Shown: positions 37,175 through 48,400 of the stretch, one piece after another
Numbering within the stretch: the first letter of the stretch is position 1
Layout: each line of letters starts with the position of its first letter
Origin: Streptomyces sp. NBC_01232
Lineage (GTDB): Bacteria; Actinomycetota; Actinomycetes; Streptomycetales; Streptomycetaceae
Direction of reading: 5' to 3'
NCBI RefSeq assembly: GCF_035989885.1
Contig: NZ_CP108518.1
Coordinates: 2,856,501 to 2,920,500, forward strand
DNA length: 64,000 bases
The notes under the pieces: model-generated
The model's database searches: none
What the model saw: only the letters and a program-made list of their open reading frames with translations
What the model was told of the DNA's origin: nothing
Position numbers and translations under genes: made by a program

Positions 37175-37999
37175 ATGCGCGAGTACTCCCCCGACCTGAC
37201 CCCGCAGTGGAAGCGACCCAAGGCCGTGCCGGAGGTGGCGGCGGACCCCGACCTCGTGGTCGAGGTGGCCGGTACGGACTTCTGCGGCGCGGTGGTGGCC
37301 TGCGAGGCGGGCACGGTGACCCTGGAGGACCGCTTCGGCAAGCGGCGGGTGTTCCCGATGGAGCCGCGCGGGTTCCTGCTGGACGGCGAGGTGGTCACCC
37401 TGGTCCGGCCCGCGCGCAGGCCCTCCGGGCCACGTCTGACGGCGTCGGGCTCACTGGCCGTCCCGGGAGCGCGGGCGCGGGTGGCACGGGCGGGCCGGAT
37501 CTACGTCGAGGGCCGGCACGACGCCGAGCTGGTGGCGCGGGTCTGGGGTGACGACCTGCGCATCGAGGGCGTGGTGGTGGAGTACCTGGAGGGCATCGAC
37601 GACCTCCCGGCGATCGTCGCCGACTTCGCCCCGGCCCCGGACGCCCGCCTCGGCATCCTGGTCGACCACCTCGTCCCGGGCTCGAAGGAGTCCCGCATCG
37701 CGGCGTCGGTGACCTCGCCGGACGTCCTGATCGTGGGCCACCCGTACGTGGACGTCTGGCAGGCCGTGAAACCGTCCGCGCTGGGCATCCCGGCGTGGCC
37801 GGTGATCCCGCCCGGCCAGGACTGGAAGACGGGCATCTGCCGGGCCCTGGGCTGGCCGGAGAACACCGGCGCCGCCTGGCAGCACATCCTGTCCCGGGTG
37901 ACCTCGTACCGCGACCTGGAACCGACCCTCCTGGGCTCGGTGGAACACCTCATCGACCACGTCACGACCCCCGACGCATCCAGCCCCGCCGGCACTTGA
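37175..37999 (+). CDS. DUF3097 family protein
   Basis: A 274-residue protein of a family restricted mainly to actinobacteria. The N-terminal part (YSPDLTPQWKRPKAVPEV and VTLEDRFGKRRVFPMEPRGF) is a small beta domain. From about residue 105 the sequence RIYVEGRHDAELVARVWGDDLR and later LGILVDHLVPGSKESRIA resemble a TOPRIM-like fold with Glu and Asp residues in place, so nuclease or nucleic-acid activity is conceivable. Function is unknown. It follows the metallo-hydrolase closely and is convergent with hemW. Confidence 0.85.
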   Translation: MREYSPDLTPQWKRPKAVPEVAADPDLVVEVAGTDFCGAVVACEAGTVTLEDRFGKRRVFPMEPRGFLLDGEVVTLVRPARRPSGPRLTASGSLAVPGARARVARAGRIYVEGRHDAELVARVWGDDLRIEGVVVEYLEGIDDLPAIVADFAPAPDARLGILVDHLVPGSKESRIAASVTSPDVLIVGHPYVDVWQAVKPSALGIPAWPVIPPGQDWKTGICRALGWPENTGAAWQHILSRVTSYRDLEPTLLGSVEHLIDHVTTPDASSPAGT

Positions 38000-38045
38000 G
38001 GCGCGGGGGTCCGGGGGCAGCGCTCCCGGCAGCGGCGCCGCAGGC
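37977..38045. repeat. intergenic repeat copy related to the TTGAGGCGCGGG family
   Basis: The sequence around 37982-38012 (CCCCGCCGGCACTTGAGGCGCGGGG and onward, shortened here) matches the core of the long palindrome at 24430-24550. The following GC-rich inverted segments end at the hemW stop. It overlaps the last codons of the DUF3097 gene. Confidence 0.65.
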
Positions 38046-38048
38046 CGT

Positions 38049-39281
38049 TCAGTCCACCAGGTCCCGGACCACCGCATCGGCCAGCAACCGCCCGCGCAGC
38101 GTCAGCACGGCCCGCCCGCCCTCGTACGGCCCCGGGTCCAGCAGCCCGTCCGCAAGGGCCTTGCGGGACGCCGCCAGCCCGGCCGGAGCCAGCAGCGACA
38201 GCGGTACCCCGTCCACCAGCCGGAGCTCCAGCAGGATCCGCTCCACCCGCCGGTCCTCCTGCGACAGGAGCTCCCGTCCCGCCCCGGGCGACCGCCCCTC
38301 CGCCAGCGCCGCGGCATACGCCCCCGGGTGCTTCACGTTCCACCACCGGACCCCGCCCACGTGCGAGTGCGCGCCCGGCCCGGCGCCCCACCAGTCGGCG
38401 CCGCGCCAGTACAGCTCGTTGTGCAGGCAGCGCCCGGCCTCCGAGGTGGCCCAGTTGGAGACCTCGTACCAGGAGTACCCCGCCCCGGCCATCACCGAGT
38501 CCGCGATCAGGTACCGGTCGGCGTGGACGTCGTCGTCCGTCATCGGGACCTCACCCCGGCGGATCCGGCGCGCCAGCTGCGTGCCCTCCTCGACGATCAG
38601 CGCGTAGGCGCTGATGTGGTCGGGCCCGGCCCCCAGCGCCGCCGAGAGCGTCGCGCGCCAGTCCTCGTCGGACTCCCCGGGCGTCCCGTAGATCAGGTCG
38701 AGGTTGACGTGCTCGAAGCCCGCCGCCCGCGCCTCCGCCACGCACGCCTCGGGCCGCCCCGGCGTGTGGGTGCGGTCGAGCACCTTCAGGACGTGCTGCT
38801 TGGCGCTCTGCATGCCGAAGGAGACCCGGTTGAAGCCCCCGGCGCGCAGCTCGGCCAGGTACCGAGGGTCGACCGACTCCGGGTTGGCCTCGGTGGTGAT
38901 CTCGGCGTCCTCGGCCAGGCCGAACTCGTCCCGGATCGCCGCGAGCATGCGTACGAGGTCGGCGGCGGGCAGCAGCGTGGGCGTGCCGCCGCCGACGAAG
39001 ACGGTCCGGACCTGCCGCGGGTCGTCCCCGAGCACCTTCCGCGCCAGCCTGACCTCGTCGATCAGGGTGTCGGCGTAGTTCTCCCGGGAGGCGAGCACAC
39101 CGCCGGTGCCCCGCAGCTCGGTGGCCGTGTAGGTGTTGAAGTCGCAGTAGCCGCAGCGCGTGGCGCAGTAGGGGACGTGCAGGTAGAACCCGAGCGGCCG
39201 CTCCCCCGCGCCCACCAGGGCATGCGACGGCAGCGAGCCGTCTTCGGGCATGGGTTCACCGTCGGGGAGTGCGGAAGGCAT
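38049..39281 (-). CDS. hemW: radical SAM family heme chaperone HemW
   Basis: HemW-type radical SAM protein, often annotated as oxygen-independent coproporphyrinogen III oxidase but acting as a heme chaperone. The 410-residue protein has the iron-sulfur motif CATRCGYCDFNTY (CxxxCxxC with the extra C-rich context), VFVGGGTPTLL, TTEANPESVDP and the C-terminal HemN-like domain. It is shorter than true HemN and lacks its N-terminal extension, which fits HemW. The start at 39281 gives a normal N-terminus. Usually found close to hrcA, as here. Confidence 0.93.
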   Translation of the reverse strand: MPSALPDGEPMPEDGSLPSHALVGAGERPLGFYLHVPYCATRCGYCDFNTYTATELRGTGGVLASRENYADTLIDEVRLARKVLGDDPRQVRTVFVGGGTPTLLPAADLVRMLAAIRDEFGLAEDAEITTEANPESVDPRYLAELRAGGFNRVSFGMQSAKQHVLKVLDRTHTPGRPEACVAEARAAGFEHVNLDLIYGTPGESDEDWRATLSAALGAGPDHISAYALIVEEGTQLARRIRRGEVPMTDDDVHADRYLIADSVMAGAGYSWYEVSNWATSEAGRCLHNELYWRGADWWGAGPGAHSHVGGVRWWNVKHPGAYAAALAEGRSPGAGRELLSQEDRRVERILLELRLVDGVPLSLLAPAGLAASRKALADGLLDPGPYEGGRAVLTLRGRLLADAVVRDLVD

Positions 39282-39324
39282 ACCCCCATCATCCCGCACC
39301 CACCACACCGCCCGGCCCCACGCA

Positions 39325-39455
39325 CGCCGGCTCCGCCGGCGTTTGAGGCGCGGGGTCCGGGGCGGAGTCCCGGGAGCCGGCTCCCGGCCGACACCCGGGG
39401 CCGCCCGGGAACGGCGGGGCCGCGGGGCGGTCCACCGCCCCGCCCCGCCGGGCCC
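39325..39455. repeat. intergenic palindrome, second full copy
   Basis: GCCGGCGTTTGAGGCGCGGG occurs here in the same orientation as at 24447-24462, followed by GC-rich inverted segments. It fills the space between hemW (minus) and the acyl-CoA ligase end. Probable Streptomyces-wide intergenic repeat with terminator capacity. Confidence 0.7.
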
Positions 39456-39465
39456 GCCGCAGGCG

Positions 39466-41358
<1,893 letters not shown>

Positions 41359-41539
41359 GACATCCTCCGGACCGTTCCACGCGGCAGAGCGTGGGCGTGG
41401 GGCGCTGGGGGCGCTTGGGGACTGGCGGGTTTGCAGCCATTGACTTTTTAAACTGGCGAGTAACCGTCGAGCAGTGATCAGACTAGAGCGCGTCCGGCGC
41501 CTGCGTAAGAGCCCGCGAGCGGCCGCTTCATAACGAAAC

Positions 41540-41567
41540 AGGCCCCCGCACCGGAGTGCGGGGGCCT
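41540..41567 (-). terminator. terminator of lepA
   Basis: Perfect 12-bp arms (41540-41551 and 41556-41567) with the loop CGGA lie 27 bp past the lepA stop on the minus strand. Confidence 0.9.
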
Positions 41568-41593
41568 GCTCGCGTCGGGTGACGGCGGGACTA

Positions 41594-43459
41594 CTACTTC
41601 TTCTTGCCGCCGGACTCGTCACTGGAGAGGACGGCGATGAAGGCCTCCTGCGGCACCTCGACGGAGCCGACCATCTTCATCCGCTTCTTGCCCTCCTTCT
41701 GCTTCTCCAGCAGCTTCCGCTTACGGGAGATGTCACCGCCGTAGCACTTGGCGAGGACGTCCTTGCGGATGGCGCGGATGGTCTCGCGGGCGATGACGCG
41801 GGAGCCGATCGCGGCCTGGATCGGCACCTCGAAGGCCTGCCGCGGGATGAGCTCGCGCAGCTTGGCGACGAGGCGCACGCCGTAGGCGTAGGCGGCGTCC
41901 TTGTGCGTGACGGCGGAGAAGGCGTCGACCTTGTCGCCGTGCAGCAGGATGTCGACCTTGACCAGGCTGCCGGACTGCTCGCCCGTGGGTTCGTAGTCGA
42001 GGGAGGCGTAACCGCGCGTCTTGGACTTCAGCTGGTCGAAGAAGTCGAAGACGATCTCCGCGAGCGGGAGGGTGTAGCGGATCTCGACCCGGTCCTCGGA
42101 GAGGTAGTCCATGCCGAGGAGGGTGCCGCGGCGCTGCTGGCACAGCTCCATGATCGCGCCGATGAACTCGGTGGGCGCGAGCACGGTGGCCCGGACGACC
42201 GGCTCGAACACGTCCGAGATCTTGCCCTCGGGGAACTCGCTCGGGTTGGTGACGGTGACTTCCTTGCCGTCCTCCATGACCACCCGGTAGACCACGTTGG
42301 GCGCGGTGGCGATCAGGTCGAGGCCGAATTCGCGCTCCAGGCGCTCGCGGACCACGTCCAGGTGGAGCAGGCCGAGGAAGCCGACGCGGAAGCCGAAGCC
42401 GAGCGCCGCCGAGGTCTCCGGCTCGTAGACCAGCGCGGCGTCGTTGAGCTGCAGCTTGTCCAGGGCCTCGCGCAGGTCCGGGTAGTCCGAGCCGTCGAGC
42501 GGGTACAGGCCGGAGAAGACCATCGGCCGCGGGTCCTTGTAACCGCCGAGGGCCTCGGTGGCGCCGTTGTGCAGGCTGGTGATCGTGTCACCGACCTTGG
42601 ACTGACGGACGTCCTTCACGCCGGTGATGATGTAGCCCACCTCGCCGACGCCGATGCCGTCGGAGGGGGTCATCTCCGGGGAGGAGACACCGATCTCCAG
42701 CAGCTCGTGGGTGGCGCCGGTGGACATCATCCGGATGCGCTCGCGCTTGTTGAGCTGGCCGTCGACCACACGTACGTACGTCACGACGCCGCGGTACGAG
42801 TCGTAGACCGAGTCGAAGATCATGGCGCGGGCCGGGGCGTCCTTGACGCCGACCGGGGCCGGGACCGTGGCGACGACCTTGTCGAGGAGCGCCTCGACAC
42901 CGAGGCCGGTCTTCGCCGAGACCCGCAGCACGTCCTCGGGCTGGCAGCCGATGAGGTTCGCGAGCTCCTCGGCGAACTTCTCCGGCTGGGCGGCCGGCAG
43001 GTCGATCTTGTTCAGGACGGGGACGATCGCGAGGTCGTTCTCCATCGCCAGGTACAGGTTGGCGAGGGTCTGGGCCTCGATGCCCTGGGCGGCGTCCACC
43101 AGGAGGACGGTGCCCTCGCACGCGGCGAGGGAGCGCGAGACCTCGTAGGTGAAGTCGACGTGCCCGGGGGTGTCGATCATGTTGAGGATGTGGGTGTTGC
43201 CCTGACCCTCGCCCGTGGTGGGTGCCCAGGGCAGACGGACCGCCTGGGACTTGATCGTGATGCCGCGCTCACGCTCGATGTCCATGCGGTCGAGGTACTG
43301 GGCGCGCATCTGCCGCTGGTCGACCACACCGGTGATCTGGAGCATCCGGTCGGCAAGGGTCGACTTGCCGTGGTCGATGTGCGCGATGATGCAGAAGTTG
43401 CGGATCAGCGCCGAGTCGGTACGGCTCGGCTCGGGCACGTGGCTGGGGGTCGCGGGCAC
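41594..43459 (-). CDS. lepA: elongation factor 4 (LepA)
   Basis: Ribosome-binding GTPase that can back-translocate stalled ribosomes. The 621-residue protein has G1 [15 protein letters not shown], the switch motif [16 protein letters not shown]3 [15 protein letters not shown]4 NKIDLP, EF-G-like domains, and the LepA-specific C-terminal domain ([17 protein letters not shown]). The GTG at 43459 follows AGGAC. The frame is open far upstream to 44599, but across rpsT on the opposite strand, so that extension is not real. It is divergent from rpsT. Confidence 0.97.
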   Translation of the reverse strand: MPATPSHVPEPSRTDSALIRNFCIIAHIDHGKSTLADRMLQITGVVDQRQMRAQYLDRMDIERERGITIKSQAVRLPWAPTTGEGQGNTHILNMIDTPGHVDFTYEVSRSLAACEGTVLLVDAAQGIEAQTLANLYLAMENDLAIVPVLNKIDLPAAQPEKFAEELANLIGCQPEDVLRVSAKTGLGVEALLDKVVATVPAPVGVKDAPARAMIFDSVYDSYRGVVTYVRVVDGQLNKRERIRMMSTGATHELLEIGVSSPEMTPSDGIGVGEVGYIITGVKDVRQSKVGDTITSLHNGATEALGGYKDPRPMVFSGLYPLDGSDYPDLREALDKLQLNDAALVYEPETSAALGFGFRVGFLGLLHLDVVRERLEREFGLDLIATAPNVVYRVVMEDGKEVTVTNPSEFPEGKISDVFEPVVRATVLAPTEFIGAIMELCQQRRGTLLGMDYLSEDRVEIRYTLPLAEIVFDFFDQLKSKTRGYASLDYEPTGEQSGSLVKVDILLHGDKVDAFSAVTHKDAAYAYGVRLVAKLRELIPRQAFEVPIQAAIGSRVIARETIRAIRKDVLAKCYGGDISRKRKLLEKQKEGKKRMKMVGSVEVPQEAFIAVLSSDESGGKKK

Positions 43460-43604
43460 GCAGTGTCCTGATTCTCGGTCGCAGTCGGAAGCGTTTGCGG
43501 AGCGTCGGTGGGAGCGAAAGTCCGGCTCCCGTCGCCGTCGGCGGCGCGATGTCGGATCTATACGCAGACTCCCATGGTCCCATGGACGGGGCAGTGCGCT
43601 CGGT

Positions 43605-43634
43605 TTGGGCCGCCAGGAGCGTGCCTGGTAGCCT
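43605..43634 (+). promoter_or_regulatory. rpsT promoter
   Basis: TTGGGC (43605-43610) and TAGCCT (43629-43634) are separated by 18 bp, a good match to a principal sigma factor promoter in Streptomyces. Transcription would start near 43641, giving a 75-nt leader before rpsT. Confidence 0.65.
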
Positions 43635-43715
43635 GGGCAGCTGTGTCTCGTATGCCCTCTCAGCTGTCGAGGCACAATCCGAAGAACAAAACTCTGAACC
43701 TGAAAAGGCTCTTTC

Positions 43716-43982
43716 GTGGCGAACATCAAGTCCCAGATCAAGCGGAACAAGACGAACGAGAAGGCGCGCCTGCGCAACAAGGCCGTCAAGTCCTCGCTCA
43801 AGACCGCGATCCGCAAGGCCCGCGAGGCCGTCGTCGCCGGTGACGTCGAGAAGGCCACCGTGGCTTCTCGCGCTGCCGCGCGTGCGCTCGACAAGGCTGT
43901 CTCGAAGGGTGTCATCCACAAGAACGCCGCCGCCAACAAGAAGTCGGCGCTGGCCACCAAGGTTGCCTCCCTGCAGGGCTGA
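43716..43982 (+). CDS. rpsT: 30S ribosomal protein S20
   Basis: Primary 16S rRNA-binding protein of the small subunit. The 88-residue basic protein starts [21 protein letters not shown] and ends [14 protein letters not shown], both diagnostic of bS20; almost all helical, as expected. The start is GTG (43716) with AAAAGG about 8 nt upstream. It is divergent from lepA and ends before a strong hairpin. Confidence 0.98.
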   Translation: MANIKSQIKRNKTNEKARLRNKAVKSSLKTAIRKAREAVVAGDVEKATVASRAAARALDKAVSKGVIHKNAAANKKSALATKVASLQG

Positions 43983-44098
43983 GCTCCCTGATGTGATCGC
44001 CGGAAGGGACCCAGTGGGCCCTCTCTCCCGCTCCTGACCGGCACCCCGCTCCGCACACGAAGCGTTCGCCACGCGGGTGCGGAGCAATCCAGAAGTAC

Positions 44099-44147
44099 CG
44101 AAGGCCCCGGCCACCACCCTTCCCCAGGGTGGCGGCCGGGGCCTTCG
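44099..44147. terminator. rpsT terminator
   Basis: A 22-bp stem with one A-C mismatch (44099-44120 and 44126-44147) and the loop TCCCC. It lies 117 bp past the rpsT stop. Confidence 0.85.
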
Positions 44148-44418
44148 TGCTGCCGGGCACGCCCACCGGGCCGTGCCGGCTCTGTCGTACAGGTGCTGAG
44201 CGGTACGCGATGCGGCGAGGGGCGGCGCCAGTCGCCCGTGCGGGCGACGAGGATCCGGCGGGCCAGGGCGCGCACCTCGCTCCAGGCCGGCTCCGAGGCC
44301 AGCGACGCGGCCCATGGGCCGGCGCGGCCCGGGGCGTCGTGTCGATCAGGCCGGATCAGGGAGCGGGTTCTGGCTCCGTGCGTCGCGAGGCGGACGAGGC
44401 GCGGTGCCGGAGCGTCCG
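44148..44418 (-). other. gene-free stretch with a short coding-like remnant on the minus strand
   Basis: Between the rpsT terminator and the end of holA. On the minus strand a frame of roughly 50 codons (about 44345 down to 44200), reading [19 protein letters not shown] and then [13 protein letters not shown], has almost exclusively G or C at third positions, the mark of a Streptomyces coding sequence. It has no recognisable start and its bias fades at both ends. It may be the relic of a gene or the 3' end of an earlier, longer one. I do not recognise the family. Confidence 0.35.
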
Positions 44419-45411
44419 CTAACGGCGCTGGGGGCGGGCCGCGCGGGCCACCGCGACGACGGCCTTCTCCAGGGCGTACTCGGGATCGTCGCCGCCGCCC
44501 TTGACCCCGGCGTCGGCGGCGGCCACGGCGCGCAGGGCGTCCGAGACCCCGTCGGCCGACCAGCCGCGCATCTGCTGGCGGACCCGGTCGATCTTCCACG
44601 GGGGCATGCCCAGGTCCCGGGCGAGGTCACCGGGGCGGGCCCCGCGCGGGGCGGAGGCGAGCTTGCCGATCGCGCGGACCGCCTGGGCCAGGGCGCTGGT
44701 GATCAGGACGGGAGCGACCCCGGTGGACAGCGACCAGCGCAGGGCTTCCAGGGCCTCGGCCGCGCGCCCCTCGACCGCGCGGTCGGCGACCGTGAAGCTG
44801 GAGGCCTCGGCCCGGCCGGTGTAGTAGCGGGCGACGACGGCCTCGTCGATCGTGCCCTCGACGTCGGCGCACAGCTGCGCGGCCGCGCTGGCGAGCTCCC
44901 GCAGGTCGCTGCCGATCGCGTCCACCAGGCTCTGGCACGCCTCCGGGGTCGCCGACCGGCCCAGCGTGCGGAATTCTCCGCGCACGAACGACAGCCGGTC
45001 CGCGGGCTTGGTCATCTTCGGGCAGGCGATCTCCCGGGCGCCCGCCTTGCGCGCCGCGTCGAGCAGGCCCTTGCCCTTGACGCCGCCCGCGTGGAGGAGG
45101 ACCAGGACGATCTCCTCGTAGGGCGCGGCGAGGTAGGCCTTGACCTCCTTGACGGAGTCCGCGGACAGGTCATGCGCGTTGCGGACGATCAGGACCTTGC
45201 GCTCGGAGAAGAGCGAGGGGCTCGTCAGCTCGGCGAGCGTGCCGGGCTGGAGCTGCTCGGAGGCGAGGTCGCGGACGTCCGTGTCGGCGTCGACGGCGCG
45301 GGCGGCCGTCACCACCTCGCGCACGGCGCGGTCGAGCAGCAGCTCCTCCTGCCCCACCGCGAGGGTGAGCGGGGCAAGCGGATCGTCGGTGGAATTCTTC
45401 CTGGTGGCCAT
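44419..45411 (-). CDS. holA: DNA polymerase III subunit delta
   Basis: Clamp-loader subunit that opens the beta clamp. The 330-residue protein starts with [22 protein letters not shown], the usual N-terminal domain, and continues with [22 protein letters not shown] (AAA+-like but without a working P-loop) and a helical C-terminal collar domain ([28 protein letters not shown]). The ATG at 45411 is natural. It follows comEC in the same direction, the usual arrangement in bacteria. Confidence 0.94.
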   Translation of the reverse strand: MATRKNSTDDPLAPLTLAVGQEELLLDRAVREVVTAARAVDADTDVRDLASEQLQPGTLAELTSPSLFSERKVLIVRNAHDLSADSVKEVKAYLAAPYEEIVLVLLHAGGVKGKGLLDAARKAGAREIACPKMTKPADRLSFVRGEFRTLGRSATPEACQSLVDAIGSDLRELASAAAQLCADVEGTIDEAVVARYYTGRAEASSFTVADRAVEGRAAEALEALRWSLSTGVAPVLITSALAQAVRAIGKLASAPRGARPGDLARDLGMPPWKIDRVRQQMRGWSADGVSDALRAVAAADAGVKGGGDDPEYALEKAVVAVARAARPQRR

Positions 45412-48400
45412 CGCCTCCAGCATCCCACGCCGCACTGACAGCCCTCCGCCCCGCGTGCCCGAGAATGGTCGCGTGAATGTGCGACATGTACTCGTCCTGC
45501 CCGACCGCGACGCCGCCGAGGAGGTGGCCCGGGAGGCCGTCGACCGCTTCGGCCTCCCGGAGGAACCGCGGTTGGTCCGCGACGCGCTGGCCGGCGAGGA
45601 CGACGCCGAGGACGCCCAGTGGCTGGTGGTCGTCGAGGATCCGCAGGAGCGGCTCGACACCGGCTCGCTGGACGACCTCGCCGCCGAGTACGAGGGCTGG
45701 CTCGAGGCCCCGTAGCCGCCTGCGCGTTCAGGCCTTGCGTACGGCCTGAATGTCCAGCGTCACATCCACGTTCGAGCCGATCGCCGCGATCCCGTGTGCC
45801 AGCATCGACTGCCAGTTCAGGGTGAAGTCCTCGCGGTGCAGTTCGGCGGTGGCCCGGCAGGCCGCCCGCAGTTCGCCCTCCAGGCCGGTGCCCAGACCCA
45901 GGTACTCGGTGTCCAGGGTGACCGACCGGCTCACGCCGTGCAGGGTGAGTGCGCCGGCGACGGCCCAGCGGCTGCCGCTGCGGTGGATGAAACGCTCGCT
46001 GTAGAACTCCACCGTGGGGTGGCGGACCGCGTCCAGGAAGTCCCCCGACCTCAGGTGGTCGTCGCGCAGCCGCACCCCGGTGTCGATGCTCGCCGCATCG
46101 ATGATGACGTGCATGGAGGAGTCCTCCATGCGCTCGGCGATCCGTACCGCCCCGGCGAACGTGGTGAACCGGCCGCGGATCCGGGCCAGGCCGATGTGGC
46201 GGGCCGTGAAGCCGATGGTCGAGTGCGTCGGGTCGAGCTCCCAGTGGCCGGGCTGCGGCAGCAGCGGGGGCTCCACGGTGTCGAGGATGATCTCCGCGGT
46301 GCCGGGCTGCCCCGGGTCCCCCACGATGGTCACGCCGTGGAACGGCGCGTACCCCTCGACGGTCACGGAGAGCCGGTACTCCCCCTCCGGCACGGCCGCG
46401 GTGAAACCGCCGTACGGGTCGGTCTCGCCGCTGACGATCCGCCGGCCGATCGGGTCGGTCACCTCGACCACGGCCTGCCGGATCGGCCGGTGGACGGTGT
46501 CGAGGACCCGGCAGCTGAGCAGACGCGCCGTCGGCGGCAGCGTCAGTGTCGCCGATGTGGACGGACTGGAACTTCCGGCCGTCTCCATCCCCCGTCTGCG
46601 ACCGAACATGGCTGATGCACCCCCGTGCTGTGTGGACTTGGACCGTTCTGGCGAAGACGCATTCGATCATGCTGTCGGGTTGTGGGCAAACAGAGTGGTC
46701 GCGCCCGGTATGACCGCGCCGATTCCGCCGCCGGCTGGCTGGAAATGCCCGTAGGCGAACTCCGGTTCCGCTGACGGCGATCGAGCCGTCGGTATCCGTA
46801 CGCAGCACGGTCGCCCCCGCCTCCCGCAGCCGGGCGAGCGTACCCGGCGCGGGGTGTCCGTAGCGGTTGGCCACGCCGACGGGAACGAGCGCAATCCGCG
46901 GCCGGACCCGGGCGTACAGCTCGGGGTCCTGGTGCGCGGAGCCGTGGTGGGCGACCTTGAGGACGTCGACCGGACCCAACTGCGGATGCTCCCTCAAGAG
47001 GGCTTGCTGCGCGGGTGGTTCGAGGTCGCCGAGCAGGAGCAGGGTCAGGCCCGCGCCACGCACGAGCAGGGCAACGCTCGCGTCGTTGGGACCCTCGGGC
47101 GGCGGTCCGGCGACCGGCGGCCAGAGCACCTGCCATTCGAACGGCCCGGCCCGACGCCGCTCCCCCTGCATCGCGCGCACGATCGGCACACCGGCCGCCG
47201 CCGCGGTCCGCCGGACGAACTCGGCCTGACCCGGCGGCTCTTCCAGCGCGGTGGCCTGGATCACTCCCACGGACCGGCCCCGCAGGACTCCCGACAGGCC
47301 TCCCACATGGTCGGCATGAAAGTGCGTCAGGAGAAGCAGCGGCACCCTGCGGACACCCAGGGTGCGCAGGCAGTCGTCCACCGGTCCCGGATCCGGACCG
47401 GCATCCACCACCAGGGCCTCCCCGGGGCCGACGGCGAGGACGCCCGCGTCCCCCTGCCCCACGGCGCACTGGACGTAGCTCCAGTCGGGCGGGGGCCAGC
47501 CGCCGAGCGTACGGGTGAGCTGCGGCGGCCGCAGCACGGCCAGGAGCAGCAGCACCGACAGGGCCGAGCACAGCCACCCCCGCCCGCGGAACCGGACGGC
47601 GACGATCGCCACCACGGCCAGGGTGGCGACCACCAGCAGTGCGCCGCCGGTGAGCCCACCCGGCCAGGGCAGCTCCGCACCGGGGAACCGCGCCCCGGCC
47701 CGGGCCACGCCTGCGATCCACCCGGCCGGCACCCCCGCACACCAGGCCAGCGCCTCCGCGGCCGGCATCGACACCGGGGCGACCGCGAGGGCTGCGAAGC
47801 CGAGGACCGTCGCCGGACCCGCCGCCAGCTCGGCCAGCAGGTTGCACGGCACCGCCACGAGGCTGACCCGCGCGGCGAGGACGGCCACCACGGGCGCGCA
47901 CACCGCCTGTGCGGCCGCGGCGGCCCCCAGGGCGTCGGCGAGCCGGGGCCCCGCCCCACGGCGCCGCAGGGCCTCGCTCCAGCGGGGTGCCAGGGTGAGC
48001 AGTGCTCCGGTGGCCAGCACGGAGAGCAGGAAGCCGTGGCTGCGGGCCAGCCACGGGTCGTAGAGCACCAGCAGCAGCACGGCGGCGCCCAGGGCCGGGA
48101 TCAGGGACCTGCGCCGCCCGGTGGCGATGGCGAGCAGGGTGACCGCCCCGCACGCGGCGGCACGCAGCACGCTCGGCTCCGGCCGGCACACCACCACGAA
48201 CGCGAGCGTCAGGGCCGCCCCGCCCAGAGCCGTCACCCGCAGCGAGAGCCCGAGCCGGGGCGCCAGACCGCGCCGTTCGGCCTGCTGCGCGCGGGCCGGG
48301 GGCCCGATGAGCAGGAACAGCACCACGGTCAGGTTGGACCCGGAGACGGCCAGCAGGTGCAGCAGGTCGGTGGCCCGGAAGGCCTCGTGCAGATCGGGCG

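Noticed and set aside
37175..37999. DUF3097 protein as a TOPRIM primase or nuclease
   Set aside because: Acidic residues are suggestive but the full motif is not clear enough for a functional call.
43460..44599. Extension of lepA upstream through the rpsT region
   Set aside because: The frame crosses rpsT on the opposite strand and LepA normally starts near 43459.
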